Assembly (NCBI RefSeq): GCF_017874215.1 | Contig: NZ_JAGGLB010000006.1 | Location: 275,968-339,967, forward strand | From: Paenibacillus eucommiae | GTDB lineage: Bacteria; Bacillota; Bacilli; Paenibacillales; NBRC-103111 | DNA: 64,000 nucleotides | Direction: 5' to 3' | Part shown: one piece after another, positions 27,771-37,227 of the stretch | How positions within the stretch are numbered: position 1 is the first letter of the stretch | Layout: each line of letters opens with the position of its first letter | The notes under the pieces: generated by a model | What the model was told of the DNA's origin: nothing | The model's database searches: none | Seen by the model: only the letters and a program-made list of their open reading frames with translations | Position numbers and translations under genes: made by a program

Positions 27771-27844
27771 TCTGCTGTAGGTGGAAGGCATAGTGTATAA
27801 TAGGCAGAGAATAAATGCGTATACCAACTTTTAGGGGGATTTTA

Positions 27845-28963
27845 ATGTCACAAATGCAGTTAAGACCAATGGGTATTGGAAGGATACTGGATCGCAGTTT
27901 CCAACTATACCGCAAGCATTTTGTTAAGCTGACCTTTTTGATGCTGCTGCTTTTTGGGCCTTTTTATTTGGTTCAAAACTTAATTCTAGTAGATCAGAAT
28001 GCAGCGGCTACGAATTCATTTCTGGAGCAGCTCAGAAACTTTTCTTCGTTGGAAGATTTCGTGAATTCCGGTATTGAAACAGAGTTAACCGATGATCTGG
28101 GTCTAGGAAAGATCCTAGCCTATATATTTCTTTTGCTGCCTATATTTTTTCTTGGCTTAGTGCCATTGGCAGTGGCTGCAATTGTTTTTCTTACGAGAGC
28201 CGCTTTACTGGGTGAAGAGACGCCGACAATCGGCTCGCTGTTAAAGAGTGGGCTGCGCAGGTTTTGGCCTATGGCTGGAAGCACGCTGCTTATGACTGTT
28301 ATTATGGGTGCCATGTACATAGGTTTTATGATCATTATTCTTGTTGTTGCTTTACTGTTTGCTTTTGGTGCAGGGATTACAGGGACCATTGCCGGCTCAA
28401 ATGCAGGAGTAGGAGCAGCTGTTTCCGCGATTGTTTTATTTGTTTTGCTGCTGCTTGGTGTATTAATCGGATTTAGTTATTTTTTCATACGCTGGGGCTA
28501 TTATTTGCCAATTGTCGCGACGAATGGTGATGCGCCTGCTCTCGGGAGAAGCTGGAACTTGACGAAGCGAAGCTTCTGGCGGCTGTTCCTGATGTATGCA
28601 GTGCTCAGTATCGTAATTTATATTATTATGTTCGTAATTAATTTGGCACTCATTGCTGTACTTGGAAATGGATTGTTTAGTCAAGTGCTGCAGAGTTTGC
28701 TTACAGTTCTGATTTCGCCACTCATTTTATTGCCTTATGCCGTCAGTTTTTTTGATTTGAAAGTACGTAATGAAGGAATGGGCCTTGAGGATTTGATTCA
28801 AAATACGGTGTACGGAGAAGGAAAAGCAAGCTCAGGTGTATGGCAGGATAACCCTGAAGCAGACCAGTTCCACTATGCCTCCAGATTTGAGAAAACTCCG
28901 TCTGCACCAGATGCCTCAACTGAAGCCCATCGATCTGAGGAGCTGTTAAAGAAAGATGAGTAG
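27845..28963 (+). CDS. Polytopic membrane protein, first gene of the MoxR cluster
   Basis: 372 aa from the ATG at 27845 with AGGGGG 7 nt upstream. It has about six TM segments, a cytoplasmic N-terminus with PMGIGRILDRSFQLYRKHF, and a NLTKRSFWRLF motif before the last pair. It resembles the membrane domain family linked to glycerophosphodiester phosphodiesterases. It overlaps the DUF4129 gene by 8 nt and probably anchors the same complex. Confidence 0.65.
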   Translation: MSQMQLRPMGIGRILDRSFQLYRKHFVKLTFLMLLLFGPFYLVQNLILVDQNAAATNSFLEQLRNFSSLEDFVNSGIETELTDDLGLGKILAYIFLLLPIFFLGLVPLAVAAIVFLTRAALLGEETPTIGSLLKSGLRRFWPMAGSTLLMTVIMGAMYIGFMIIILVVALLFAFGAGITGTIAGSNAGVGAAVSAIVLFVLLLLGVLIGFSYFFIRWGYYLPIVATNGDAPALGRSWNLTKRSFWRLFLMYAVLSIVIYIIMFVINLALIAVLGNGLFSQVLQSLLTVLISPLILLPYAVSFFDLKVRNEGMGLEDLIQNTVYGEGKASSGVWQDNPEADQFHYASRFEKTPSAPDASTEAHRSEELLKKDE

Positions 28964-29597
28964 CTTGCAGCAGCTGTCTGAAGATAAGGAAAAGCTGAAA
29001 CAAATACTGTCCAAAGATGAATATACGGCTTATACGCGTTCAGAAGGATGGTCTTTCCGGGAATTGCTCCGGTGGTTATGGCGCAAGTTCCTTGGCCTGT
29101 TTCCTGACTTGCAAATGTCTAAGGGTGTCGGGTCGCTGCTCACCTATGGTTTGCTGCTGATAGTCCTTGCTGTGATTGTTTTTGCGATCTATTGGTTCTC
29201 CAAGCAGCTGCTAAGGCAAGGCCGTGTTCGGATGCGATCCTATTTGCCGGAAGGAGAGCTCAGCCGCTCCTATTCATATTATTGGCAGCAAGCGGCTGAG
29301 TATGGGGCAGCGGGAAACTGGCGTGAAGGAATTCGTTCTGTTTTCCTGAGCCTGTTGTTTTATTTGGAAGCACAGAAGCACATCCGTGTAGAGAAATGGA
29401 AAACAAATTGGGAGTATGCCGATGAGCTGGCTGGCGCTGAGCCGTCGCTCGTCCCTTTGCTCCATGATTGCTCGCTCTTATTCGAGCGTGTCTGGTATGG
29501 GAAGCAAGAAGCGAATGAAGCGATTTTTGCTGCTATATATGAGCGGGCGGCACAACTGCTGGAGAAGGGAGCGGATGATCAGGATGCGCAAGCTTAA
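28956..29597 (+). CDS. DUF4129-domain membrane protein
   Basis: 213 aa. One TM segment (about 55-80) precedes a cytoplasmic C-terminal DUF4129-like domain ending in the FERVWYG motif. It is part of the run with DUF4350, MoxR and DUF58 proteins that is conserved in many Gram-positive bacteria, where MoxR-type ATPases are thought to help assemble or modify membrane proteins. It overlaps the genes on both sides. Confidence 0.75.
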   Translation: MSSLQQLSEDKEKLKQILSKDEYTAYTRSEGWSFRELLRWLWRKFLGLFPDLQMSKGVGSLLTYGLLLIVLAVIVFAIYWFSKQLLRQGRVRMRSYLPEGELSRSYSYYWQQAAEYGAAGNWREGIRSVFLSLLFYLEAQKHIRVEKWKTNWEYADELAGAEPSLVPLLHDCSLLFERVWYGKQEANEAIFAAIYERAAQLLEKGADDQDAQA

Positions 29598-30894
29598 CAA
29601 GCTTCATATCGGGCTTGCTGTCAGCATCGTGCTGTTTCTTTGTCTGGGCTATCTGATCGTTAAGCCGGAACGTGAGAATAATCCGCCTTATCTCTCTTTT
29701 TCTCCGGATGCAGATGGTGTTAAGGCCTGGAGAGAGCTGTTGGAAAGCAAGCCGGGCAAGGTTCGCGAATGGCGTCTTGGTTGGGGCGAGCTGCCTCCAG
29801 GGGGCGGTCAATTGCTGGTGGCTGTTCAACCGGGTGAAATTGCCCAGGAACAATTGGCGGAAATCACGGAATGGGTCCGTCAGGGAAATGATCTTATGGT
29901 TTGGGATCAGCAGCCCTATGAATGGGCCGAAAGGTTCCCGATTGCAATTCCCCAGAATGAAAATGAGAGCGGGAATAAGAACCAGAATGAGATAAATAAT
30001 GAGACTCATAATCAGGAGCAAGCCGAGACAGGCTTGGCTGCCGGACAAGTTAGGGTCATCACTCAAGAGGGAATTACTAATGGGCAGGAAGCACTGAAGG
30101 GTGTGGTTCAGACATCATTTCGGCTTCAGCCAGCGGACACCCTGCCGACAGAGCAATTACAACAATCACAACAATCTCAACAAACACAGTTTCCACAGCA
30201 GATACTCCTCTCAGATGAGCAGGGTGTGCTGGCAAGCCGGGTTGAGGTTGGTTCTGGCAGTATAACGATGGTGTTGACACCAGAGTGGTTAATGAATGGA
30301 ACTATTTTGAGCGACTCCCATTTTGAATTGGTTTGGACGCTTTTTATGGACTCGTGGGACACGGTGTGGATCGACGAGACTTATCATGGATATGGCACGG
30401 CGAGAGGCTTGCCATCGATCTACCCGGCTTGGCTGAAGCTCGCTGGAGTGCAGCTTGGCATTGCGCTGCTTTGCTGGCTATGGCTGCGCGGCAAGCGCTT
30501 CGGCCCCGTCTACACGCCGCGGGCGTGGACGGTACGCCGCGGCGACGAGACGCTGCTCGCCGTCGCCGGCTGGTACGAACGCCTCGGCTATCGCAGCGAG
30601 GCGCTATCCCACCAGCAGCTGCATTTGCGGCAGCTGCTGTATGAGCGCTGGGGGCTCAGCCCCAGCGCAACTGCGCAGCAGGCCGCACAAGCGGCACGCG
30701 TGCGCTGGCCGGAGGCGCAGGCGGAGCGGCTAGCCCGCCTGCTGGAGGCGGCGCCGCACAATAGTGCGCAGAACGACGCCGCAGGCGGCGAGGATGTGCA
30801 GTCCGGAGCGCAGCGCGGGCAGGTGAGCGCGAAAGCGTTTGTGGAGCAAACGCGCGAGCTGGGTGAAATCATAGCATACCTGGAAAAGGAGTGA
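29575..30894 (+). CDS. DUF4350-type membrane protein
   Basis: 439 aa from the ATG at 29575, with AAGGGA close upstream; it overlaps the previous stop by 23 nt. TM1 is at about 8-25, then an extracytoplasmic GATase-like DUF4350 domain (SPDADGVKAWRELLE). A low-complexity Asn/Glu/Gln stretch (about 125-145) and a Gln repeat (about 195-210) follow, then a second TM (about 285-305) and a cytoplasmic tail. The tail (about 30430-30850) is far richer in G+C than the first half, which may mark conversion or transfer. Confidence 0.7.
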   Translation: MIRMRKLNKLHIGLAVSIVLFLCLGYLIVKPERENNPPYLSFSPDADGVKAWRELLESKPGKVREWRLGWGELPPGGGQLLVAVQPGEIAQEQLAEITEWVRQGNDLMVWDQQPYEWAERFPIAIPQNENESGNKNQNEINNETHNQEQAETGLAAGQVRVITQEGITNGQEALKGVVQTSFRLQPADTLPTEQLQQSQQSQQTQFPQQILLSDEQGVLASRVEVGSGSITMVLTPEWLMNGTILSDSHFELVWTLFMDSWDTVWIDETYHGYGTARGLPSIYPAWLKLAGVQLGIALLCWLWLRGKRFGPVYTPRAWTVRRGDETLLAVAGWYERLGYRSEALSHQQLHLRQLLYERWGLSPSATAQQAAQAARVRWPEAQAERLARLLEAAPHNSAQNDAAGGEDVQSGAQRGQVSAKAFVEQTRELGEIIAYLEKE

Positions 30895-30899
30895 TCGGC

Positions 30900-31820
30900 A
30901 TGGAAAGATTATTAGAAGCTATGGAACAAAAGCTCTACGGACAGAAGCTGAACATTCGCTTGCTGGTCGCAGCGATGCTGGCCGGAGGGCATGTGCTGCT
31001 CGAAGGGGTTCCCGGCCTTGGCAAAACCAAAATGGCCCGTACGTTAGCCACATTAGCCGGAGGCGAGTACAGGCGCATTCAATTTACGCCTGACTTGATG
31101 CCTGGCGATATTACCGGCAGCGTCGTGTTTAATATGAAAGAAAATGACTTTACAACTGTACGTGGTCCCGTCTTTACGAACGTGCTGCTGGCTGATGAAA
31201 TTAACCGCTCCGGGCCAAAGACACAATCCGCTTTGCTGGAGGCAATGGAGGAGCGCCAGGTTACCATTCAAGGCGACACTCACCGGCTGCCTGATCCTTT
31301 CTTCGTCATAGCGACACAGAATCCTGTAGAGTATGATGGGACGTATCCGCTGCCCGAAGCTCAGCTAGACCGTTTTCTTTTTAAGCTGGTGCTGGAATAT
31401 CCGGGAGAGGAAGCGGAGAAGCAAATTCTTCGCGAGCATGTCCCTTTCTTCGAGGAACGCGAGCAGGTGCTTGCACCCGTTATGGGACCGGAGCGGATCA
31501 GAGAACTGCAAAAGCAGCTTTCCCAGGTAGTTGCCGAGGAATCGCTGCTGACCTACATAGCTACGCTGGTACGCAAAACCAGGGATTCGAAGCGAATACA
31601 GCTTGGAGCCAGTCCCCGTGCAGGAATTGCCGTGCTAATGGCTGCCAAGGCATGGGCGCTGCTGGAAGGCAGAACCTATGTGACTCCTGATGATATTAAG
31701 CTGGTAGCGCGACCGGCTCTGAGACACAGGCTGCTGCTGACCCCGCAAGCGGAATTGGAGGGCGGAACAAGTGACCACATCATCCAAGAGACGCTCGGGT
31801 CTATTCCGGTTCCTCGGTAA
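30900..31820 (+). CDS. MoxR-family AAA+ ATPase
   Basis: 306 aa from the ATG at 30900, 9 nt after AAAAGGA; a GTG overlapping the previous stop has no room for a ribosome site. Walker A is GVPGLGKTKM, Walker B LLADEINR, sensor 1 VIATQNP, and the lid has GASPRAGIA. MoxR ATPases act as chaperones for the DUF58/VWA-type partner encoded next, with which this gene overlaps by 50 nt. Confidence 0.93.
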   Translation: MERLLEAMEQKLYGQKLNIRLLVAAMLAGGHVLLEGVPGLGKTKMARTLATLAGGEYRRIQFTPDLMPGDITGSVVFNMKENDFTTVRGPVFTNVLLADEINRSGPKTQSALLEAMEERQVTIQGDTHRLPDPFFVIATQNPVEYDGTYPLPEAQLDRFLFKLVLEYPGEEAEKQILREHVPFFEEREQVLAPVMGPERIRELQKQLSQVVAEESLLTYIATLVRKTRDSKRIQLGASPRAGIAVLMAAKAWALLEGRTYVTPDDIKLVARPALRHRLLLTPQAELEGGTSDHIIQETLGSIPVPR

Positions 31821-33213
31821 GCTGCTGCTGCAGGATTTCATCGTACCGACGAAACGATTGATTCTACTTATTTTGCTGGCAGTTGTGCTCAGCGGAATCA
31901 GCTTTGCCCTGCAGCTGGGCTCTTTACTTTTCTGGAGCTGTAATGCTTTATTGCTGCTCTTTAGTGTTATTGATCTTGTGCTTCTTCCGAAGCGGAAAGA
32001 ATGGTCGGTGCAGCGGATCTTGCCTGAACGGGTTGATGTCAATCAGCCCTTCGAAGTTAAGCTGCAGTTGAAACTTACCAGACCGCAGCTTCTTCGAGTA
32101 GAGTTAAATGATGATCTGCCTGCAGAGTTTGAGGGTTCTGCCGGAGGGCTTAAATGGGGTACGCAAGCAGGGATGGTGCAGGCTCCGGATGGTGATTTCG
32201 CTGGAGGCCAAATGTTGGCAGGCGGCCGGTTTGATGGAGATTCTGCAGAGTTTTCCTATTCAACGAAATCAAGCGAGAGAGGCTTGTATCAGTTAAGGAA
32301 CGTATTTCTCAGATATTACGGAGTTATTGGGTTATGGAAAAAACAAATACGTCTGGAGCAGTCAAATGCTATAGAGATTTACCCTGATTTGTCGGGTGTA
32401 CGCGGGGTTCTTGCCTCTGTGCAGAATGCGCTTATTCTGGATGGCAGCAGGCTCTATAAAAAGCAGCGGAGCGGTTCGGATTTTCATTATATCCGCGATT
32501 ATGCGCAGGGTGACGATCCGAGGCATATTAACTGGAAGGCATCTGCCCGTACAGCCAAGCTAATGACCAATATGTTTCAGCCGGAAAAAGGGAAGCTTCT
32601 AACGCTGCTGCTGGATTGCGGAAGGATGATGGGGATTGAGCTTGAGGGGCAGGTGAAGCTGGACAGAGCGCTTGAAGCAGCATTAACACTCGCTGCCGTA
32701 GCGCTCAAGCAGGGCGATCAGGTTGCACTGCTGGCCTATTCTACCGAGGTTAAAGTCTATGTGCCTCCAGGCAGAGGGCTGTCTCATTTGCAGGAGCTGA
32801 CCCGTGCGGTCTATGATCTAAAAAGTGATTTTGTAGAGTCGGCCTACGGAGTAGCACTTAGTTATCTTCTGCGCGTCCAGAAGAAGCGCTCCCTGATTGT
32901 TCTTTTCTCAGATATGGAAAGCTACCTGAATGATCAGGAACTGCTTCCCTACTTAAGCAGGCTGCGTAGAAGCAATTATTTGCTGCTGCTATCGCTGCAG
33001 GATCCGCTACTTCACGAATGGGCACGAATCCATGCAGATAGCAGCAGGACAGCATTTATTCAAAGCTTAGCGCATAAATTTACGACGGACCGCAAGGCTT
33101 ATGTTCACACTATGGCTGGTATGGGCATCCCTGTGCTTGATGTTTCTGCTGACCAATTGACACTTAGTGCCGTGAATACTTATTTGGAGCTTAAAGCCAG
33201 AGAGGCGCTCTGA
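31771..33213 (+). CDS. DUF58-domain membrane protein, MoxR partner
   Basis: 480 aa. The GTG start at 31771 follows GGAGGG inside the end of the MoxR gene. Two TM segments lie at about 20-65, then a beta-rich region and a DUF58/VWA-like domain. The diagnostic IRDYAQGDDPRHINWK motif is at about 245-260 and a VWA-like strand (LLDCGRMMG) follows. Its 3' end overlaps the SpoIIM-like gene on the other strand by 34 bp. Confidence 0.9.
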   Translation: MTTSSKRRSGLFRFLGKLLLQDFIVPTKRLILLILLAVVLSGISFALQLGSLLFWSCNALLLLFSVIDLVLLPKRKEWSVQRILPERVDVNQPFEVKLQLKLTRPQLLRVELNDDLPAEFEGSAGGLKWGTQAGMVQAPDGDFAGGQMLAGGRFDGDSAEFSYSTKSSERGLYQLRNVFLRYYGVIGLWKKQIRLEQSNAIEIYPDLSGVRGVLASVQNALILDGSRLYKKQRSGSDFHYIRDYAQGDDPRHINWKASARTAKLMTNMFQPEKGKLLTLLLDCGRMMGIELEGQVKLDRALEAALTLAAVALKQGDQVALLAYSTEVKVYVPPGRGLSHLQELTRAVYDLKSDFVESAYGVALSYLLRVQKKRSLIVLFSDMESYLNDQELLPYLSRLRRSNYLLLLSLQDPLLHEWARIHADSSRTAFIQSLAHKFTTDRKAYVHTMAGMGIPVLDVSADQLTLSAVNTYLELKAREAL

Positions 33214-34181
33214 GGAGCTTCCTCTTTCTTTTTCACTAGCTTTCTTGAGCCGTATCCATAATAAACGCCAAGCAGCACTAAAGTTGCTCCGGCCACGATA
33301 TATTTGACTTCAAGAGACAGCGTTGAGGGGGTAATATAGCCCTCGATAATTCCGGCGATTACGAATAACGGAAGGGTCCCCAGCAGAAGCTGGGCCGACT
33401 CCTTGGCCGATTCTAGAAAAAGCCGCTTGCGTGAGTATGGACCCGGGACGAAAATGCGGTAGCCCATATATAAGCCTGCTCCACCAGCAATGAAAATTGC
33501 AGCGAGCTCAATGACACCATGCGGCAAAATATAGGCCCAGAAGACATAGCTTTTGCCTGATTGCATAAAGACCGCCGCTAGCGCCCCGATGAGGAGTCCA
33601 TTTGTTATAAGCAAATAAACAGTGCCTATGCCTAGGGTAATACCGCTAATGAAAGCGAGTACGGCAACCCGAATATTGTTGGTCATGATAGTTGTCGATA
33701 TCAAGGGACTGTGCAGATCACCGCGTGGCTGGTCCGTCTGGGCAGGATCAATGCTTCCAGCCATCGAGGGAGGCAGGATCTGGTACAGATTCAGCGGATC
33801 CTTCCATACGGCCAAATAGCCGGAGAGCCCGCCGATCACAAATAAAGCGAAGGCAAAAACTACGAACCATTTTCGTTTGCGAATCAAGGCAGGGAAGTGG
33901 TGCAGGAAAAAGGTGCTGAGCTGCTGGCTGCTTTTGTTATTTTCTTTGTATAACAAATTATGAGCTTTCGATACAAGCTGGTTCAGATATAAGGTCATTT
34001 CGTCCGCGGCCCGGTGCGTCTGGAGTGTGGCGAGGTGGGCAGAAACGATTTTGTAGAGCTCAGCGAAACGATCCAGCTGCGAAGCCTGAAGTCCGGATTT
34101 TCTTTTATCCATTTGTCCGCAAAGCTGCTCCAGCTCCGTCCACGCGGATTTATGCTCTTTGATGAAGCGTGAGATGTCCAT
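33180..34181 (-). CDS. SpoIIM-like (DUF95) membrane protein
   Basis: 333 aa from the ATG at 34181, with AGGAGG 7 nt upstream; the frame is open back to 34244 without a ribosome site. A helical N-terminal cytoplasmic region (about 1-100) is followed by about five TM segments with the stage II sporulation protein M motif (AAIFIAGGAGLYMGYRI). It is longer than B. subtilis SpoIIM. Proteins of this type sit in DUF58/MoxR/RDD clusters and probably form part of the same membrane complex. It is transcribed against the rest of the cluster. Confidence 0.85.
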   Translation of the reverse strand: MDISRFIKEHKSAWTELEQLCGQMDKRKSGLQASQLDRFAELYKIVSAHLATLQTHRAADEMTLYLNQLVSKAHNLLYKENNKSSQQLSTFFLHHFPALIRKRKWFVVFAFALFVIGGLSGYLAVWKDPLNLYQILPPSMAGSIDPAQTDQPRGDLHSPLISTTIMTNNIRVAVLAFISGITLGIGTVYLLITNGLLIGALAAVFMQSGKSYVFWAYILPHGVIELAAIFIAGGAGLYMGYRIFVPGPYSRKRLFLESAKESAQLLLGTLPLFVIAGIIEGYITPSTLSLEVKYIVAGATLVLLGVYYGYGSRKLVKKKEEAPQSASLALSSK

Positions 34182-34321
34182 GCTGTCCTCCTGGAAAATA
34201 AATTTATTCTCATGAGAAATTGTCTCTTGCAGGTTGTGTTCCATTAGCGGCTAATGCCATCGCTTTACAGCAGTTTTCATTTGTATATCTTACCATACTA
34301 TTAAAGAGCCGAGGAGATGTT

Positions 34322-35119
34322 ATGAACGAGTCCTTAGAGAAAGAATTGACGATCATCACTCCTGAGCAAGTGCAGCTGAAGTTCCGGACTGCCGGAGTCG
34401 GCAGCAGGGCTATCGCACACCTGTGGGATGGGCTTATTTTGCTAGTTGTGAATGGGCTGCTGCTCGCCCTGATTATTTTTGCAAGCAGACTGGAATGGCT
34501 GAATATACTTGATGGAGTGGCGGATTATGCAGGGGCTGCTCTCATTATATTGTTTATACTGCTAAATGTAGGGTACTTTTTGGCAACGGAAATGTATATG
34601 GGGGGGCAGACTCCCGGCAAAAAAATCATGGGGCTTCGTGTGCTGCAGGACAATGGCCAGTCAGCAACCTTTCTGTCAATTATTATCCGCAATCTGTTTC
34701 GCATCCTTGATTTCCTCCCTTCTTTCTATTTTCTTGGCGCTCTTATTATGCTCTTTAGCTCCAAGGATAAGCGTATAGGTGATATGGTAGCAGGAACGAT
34801 TGTTGTTACAGAGCCGGGAAGGGAAAGGCTGCAGCGTAAAAAAGGGATTGATAAATCAGTAGCCGCCTGGGAAGGACGGTTGCCGGACCTTAATCTGGAT
34901 GATGCAGCCAGGAGAAGGGTTACGCCTGAGGATTGGCAGCTGATTGCGGCTTGGATGGAACGTCTGTCAGGCATGTCTGCGGCGAGGAGAGAGGAGTTTA
35001 GTCAGCCTATTTTCCGGCACTTTGTAGTAAAGCTGCAGCATGAATCTGAAGGATTATATGATGCTTCTGCTTATTTAATAGCATTGTATCTTGCTCTGCG
35101 TGAGGATTGGGAGATATAG
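34322..35119 (+). CDS. RDD-family membrane protein
   Basis: 265 aa from the ATG at 34322 with GAGGAGA upstream. The RDD domain (about 10-150) has SRAIAHLWDGLI for the first helix, GGQTPGKKIMGLRV in the loop and DKRIGDMVAGT at the end. A cytoplasmic tail of about 115 residues follows. It is divergent from the SpoIIM-like gene with 140 bp between them, and completes the cluster. Confidence 0.85.
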   Translation: MNESLEKELTIITPEQVQLKFRTAGVGSRAIAHLWDGLILLVVNGLLLALIIFASRLEWLNILDGVADYAGAALIILFILLNVGYFLATEMYMGGQTPGKKIMGLRVLQDNGQSATFLSIIIRNLFRILDFLPSFYFLGALIMLFSSKDKRIGDMVAGTIVVTEPGRERLQRKKGIDKSVAAWEGRLPDLNLDDAARRRVTPEDWQLIAAWMERLSGMSAARREEFSQPIFRHFVVKLQHESEGLYDASAYLIALYLALREDWEI

Positions 35120-35169
35120 CTGGTACGCGCTTTAAGCAAAGCTTTATTTAGAAGGGGGGCACGGACAAG

Positions 35170-35883
35170 ATGACAGAGATCACAAAAACAGCGGTTATCG
35201 CAGGAGCATCGGGCTTGATTGGCAAGGAACTGCTCCGCGTACTACTTCATGACGAGAGCTACGGCAAAATCATTATTTTGGTAAGAAAAATGTTGGATGT
35301 CAAGCATCTGCCGCATTCGAAGCACAAGCTGGAGCAGCGGGTGATCGATTTTGCCCATATAGAAGCAGCGGTAGCCGATTGCATGTCTGGCTCCTACGTG
35401 TTCTGTACCTTAGGTACTACGATCAAAAAGGCAGGCTCGCAGGAAGCTTTTCGCAAAGTTGATTATGAATATCCGCTGAGCCTCGGACGTATAAGCGCAA
35501 AAGCTGGCGCAGCACAATTCTGCATCGTCACAGCCATGGGTGCGAGCTCACGGTCGGGCATCTTTTATAATAAGGTGAAGGGCCAGGTTGAAGATACTTT
35601 GCAAACAGCAGGCTTGCAGTCCTTACATATATTCAGACCTTCCCTGCTGTTAGGGGAGCGTGAAGAGAAGCGGGCAGGCGAACAAATAGCCAGTGTGATT
35701 GCGAAGGCAACATCGTTTGCCTGGATAGGTCCATTGGCCAGGTACAAGCCCATTTATGGGAAAACGGTGGCCCTCGCTATGGTTGCCTCGACCCTGGAGC
35801 ATGCCCCTGGGGTTCATGTGTATCCATCGTCAGCGATTCATAATTTAGCTAAGAAATCGGTTATGAAATCTGTTATGAAATAA
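35170..35883 (+). CDS. NAD(P)-binding Rossmann-fold protein (HTATIP2-like)
   Basis: 237 aa. An N-terminal dinucleotide-binding motif VIAGASGLIGKELL, the FCTLGTTIKKAGS segment and the YNKVKG catalytic-type Tyr/Lys pair place it with atypical short-chain dehydrogenases related to HTATIP2 and B. subtilis YraR. The substrate is unknown. The tail repeats KSVMK twice (from a direct DNA repeat at the stop), a sign of recent slippage. Confidence 0.8.
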   Translation: MTEITKTAVIAGASGLIGKELLRVLLHDESYGKIIILVRKMLDVKHLPHSKHKLEQRVIDFAHIEAAVADCMSGSYVFCTLGTTIKKAGSQEAFRKVDYEYPLSLGRISAKAGAAQFCIVTAMGASSRSGIFYNKVKGQVEDTLQTAGLQSLHIFRPSLLLGEREEKRAGEQIASVIAKATSFAWIGPLARYKPIYGKTVALAMVASTLEHAPGVHVYPSSAIHNLAKKSVMKSVMK

Positions 35884-36112
35884 AGTGTTTTTGATTATGG
35901 ATTACATTTTATTCCATATTTGATGGATTCCATAGAAAAAGAAATGGGAAGTTTGATCAAAATTATATAATCTTGTTTGTTTTGTGTAAATATTATTGCG
36001 ATTTCAATAAACATAAAATCATTGGTTTGTACTATAGTTGAGGTTAGGGTATTTGGAAAAGAACCCCATGATAACGCTTTACGCTATTATGTCAATCGAG
36101 GAGGAACCAAAC
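35884..36112. other. AT-rich gap upstream of the Gfo/Idh gene
   Basis: 229 bp without a gene. No terminator with a good stem follows the Rossmann-fold gene. Promoter-like AT stretches (TAATCT near 35970, TACTATAG near 36030) are present but none is convincing. Confidence 0.3.
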
Positions 36113-37132
36113 ATGTCAAAAATTCGTATTGCAGTAGCTGGAACCGGTTGGGTTGCCGGGGAATATATGAAAGCGATTGCTGCCCGTCCTGATGCCGAGG
36201 TGTACGCTGTCCTCAGCCAGCATAAAGAATATGCCCAGCAGCGGATGACAGAGCTCGGTATCGAGGCTCGGTTGTATTCCGAGTATGAAGATGTAGTCAA
36301 GGATCCGCAGGTGGATGCAATCGTACTTTGCTCTATGCCGGATCAACGCCCTGGGCAAGCGGTTCTTGCCGCACAGCACGGTAAACATTTAGTGATCGAA
36401 AAGCCTGTCGCTATGAATCGCGAGGAATTATGGAGCATAGCGGAAGCTTTGGAGAAAAATCCGGTAAAAGCCGTAGTAAGCTTTGTTTTACGGTGGAACC
36501 CATCCTTTTTGAATACAAAGGCATTAATTGATGATGATGCCATTGGCCGAATTTATATGGCTCAGATCGATTACTGGCATAATATTGGACCTAAATATCC
36601 GCAGTATCGTTGGAGCAAGACAAAGGCGCAAGGCGGAAGCAGCATGCTGTCTGCCGGATGTCACGCTGTCGATGCTGTGCGTTATTTTGCGGGTGAAATT
36701 GAAGAAGTAACGGCTTACAGCTGTGGAACATGGGCTAATTCCGAATACGAATTTGATTCGAATGCTCTGGCTATCTGCAAGCTGAAAAACGGCGGAATCG
36801 CTAAGGTATCCTCCTCACTGGAATGTGTAACCCCCTACAAATTCAACGTGCATTTGCTTGGTGAAAAAGGGGCAATTATGAATAATCAGCTATTTAGCCA
36901 TAAGCTGCCTGGACAAACTGACTATGCAACAGTGCCAACCGTTTTACCGGACAGTGGTGACGTATCCCATCATCCATTTGTGGCGGAAATCGATGATTTT
37001 GTACAAAGCGTTAAGAATGGCACAAGCACACTTTGTGATTTCTCCGATGCTTATCGCTCAATGGAAGCTTCGTTCGCCATTGATGAATCCATAGAAACTG
37101 GCAAGAAGGTCATACTGCCTTTGGGTAGTTAA
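36113..37132 (+). CDS. Gfo/Idh/MocA-family oxidoreductase
   Basis: 339 aa from the ATG at 36113 with GAGGAGG 7-8 nt upstream. An N-terminal Rossmann domain (VAGTGWVAGEYMKA), the EKPVAMN motif with the conserved Lys at about 95-100, and an alpha/beta C-terminal domain with SMLSAGCHAVDAVRYF are typical. It should oxidise or reduce a sugar or cyclitol with NAD(P). No sugar-uptake genes are adjacent. Confidence 0.88.
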   Translation: MSKIRIAVAGTGWVAGEYMKAIAARPDAEVYAVLSQHKEYAQQRMTELGIEARLYSEYEDVVKDPQVDAIVLCSMPDQRPGQAVLAAQHGKHLVIEKPVAMNREELWSIAEALEKNPVKAVVSFVLRWNPSFLNTKALIDDDAIGRIYMAQIDYWHNIGPKYPQYRWSKTKAQGGSSMLSAGCHAVDAVRYFAGEIEEVTAYSCGTWANSEYEFDSNALAICKLKNGGIAKVSSSLECVTPYKFNVHLLGEKGAIMNNQLFSHKLPGQTDYATVPTVLPDSGDVSHHPFVAEIDDFVQSVKNGTSTLCDFSDAYRSMEASFAIDESIETGKKVILPLGS

Positions 37133-37139
37133 GGTTTTG

Positions 37140-37202
37140 GCAGTATAAATGAATAAAGAGGCGCTGATGTCATGTCAGCGTCTCTTTATTCATTTATACT
37201 GC
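37140..37202. terminator. Very long perfect-stem bidirectional terminator
   Basis: Two arms of about 28 bp (37140-37167 and 37175-37202; the 5' arm starts GCAGTATAAATG) pair with one G-U and a 7-nt loop. It lies between the convergent Gfo/Idh and 104-aa protein genes. The stem is much longer than is usual for termination. Confidence 0.85.
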
Positions 37203-37227
37203 TGGAGATAAAGGCAGTAACCCACCC

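Noticed and set aside
30455..30733. Alternative ORFs in the GC-rich end of the DUF4350 gene
   Set aside because: High GC removes stop codons from all frames; only the long frame matches the DUF4350-type protein.
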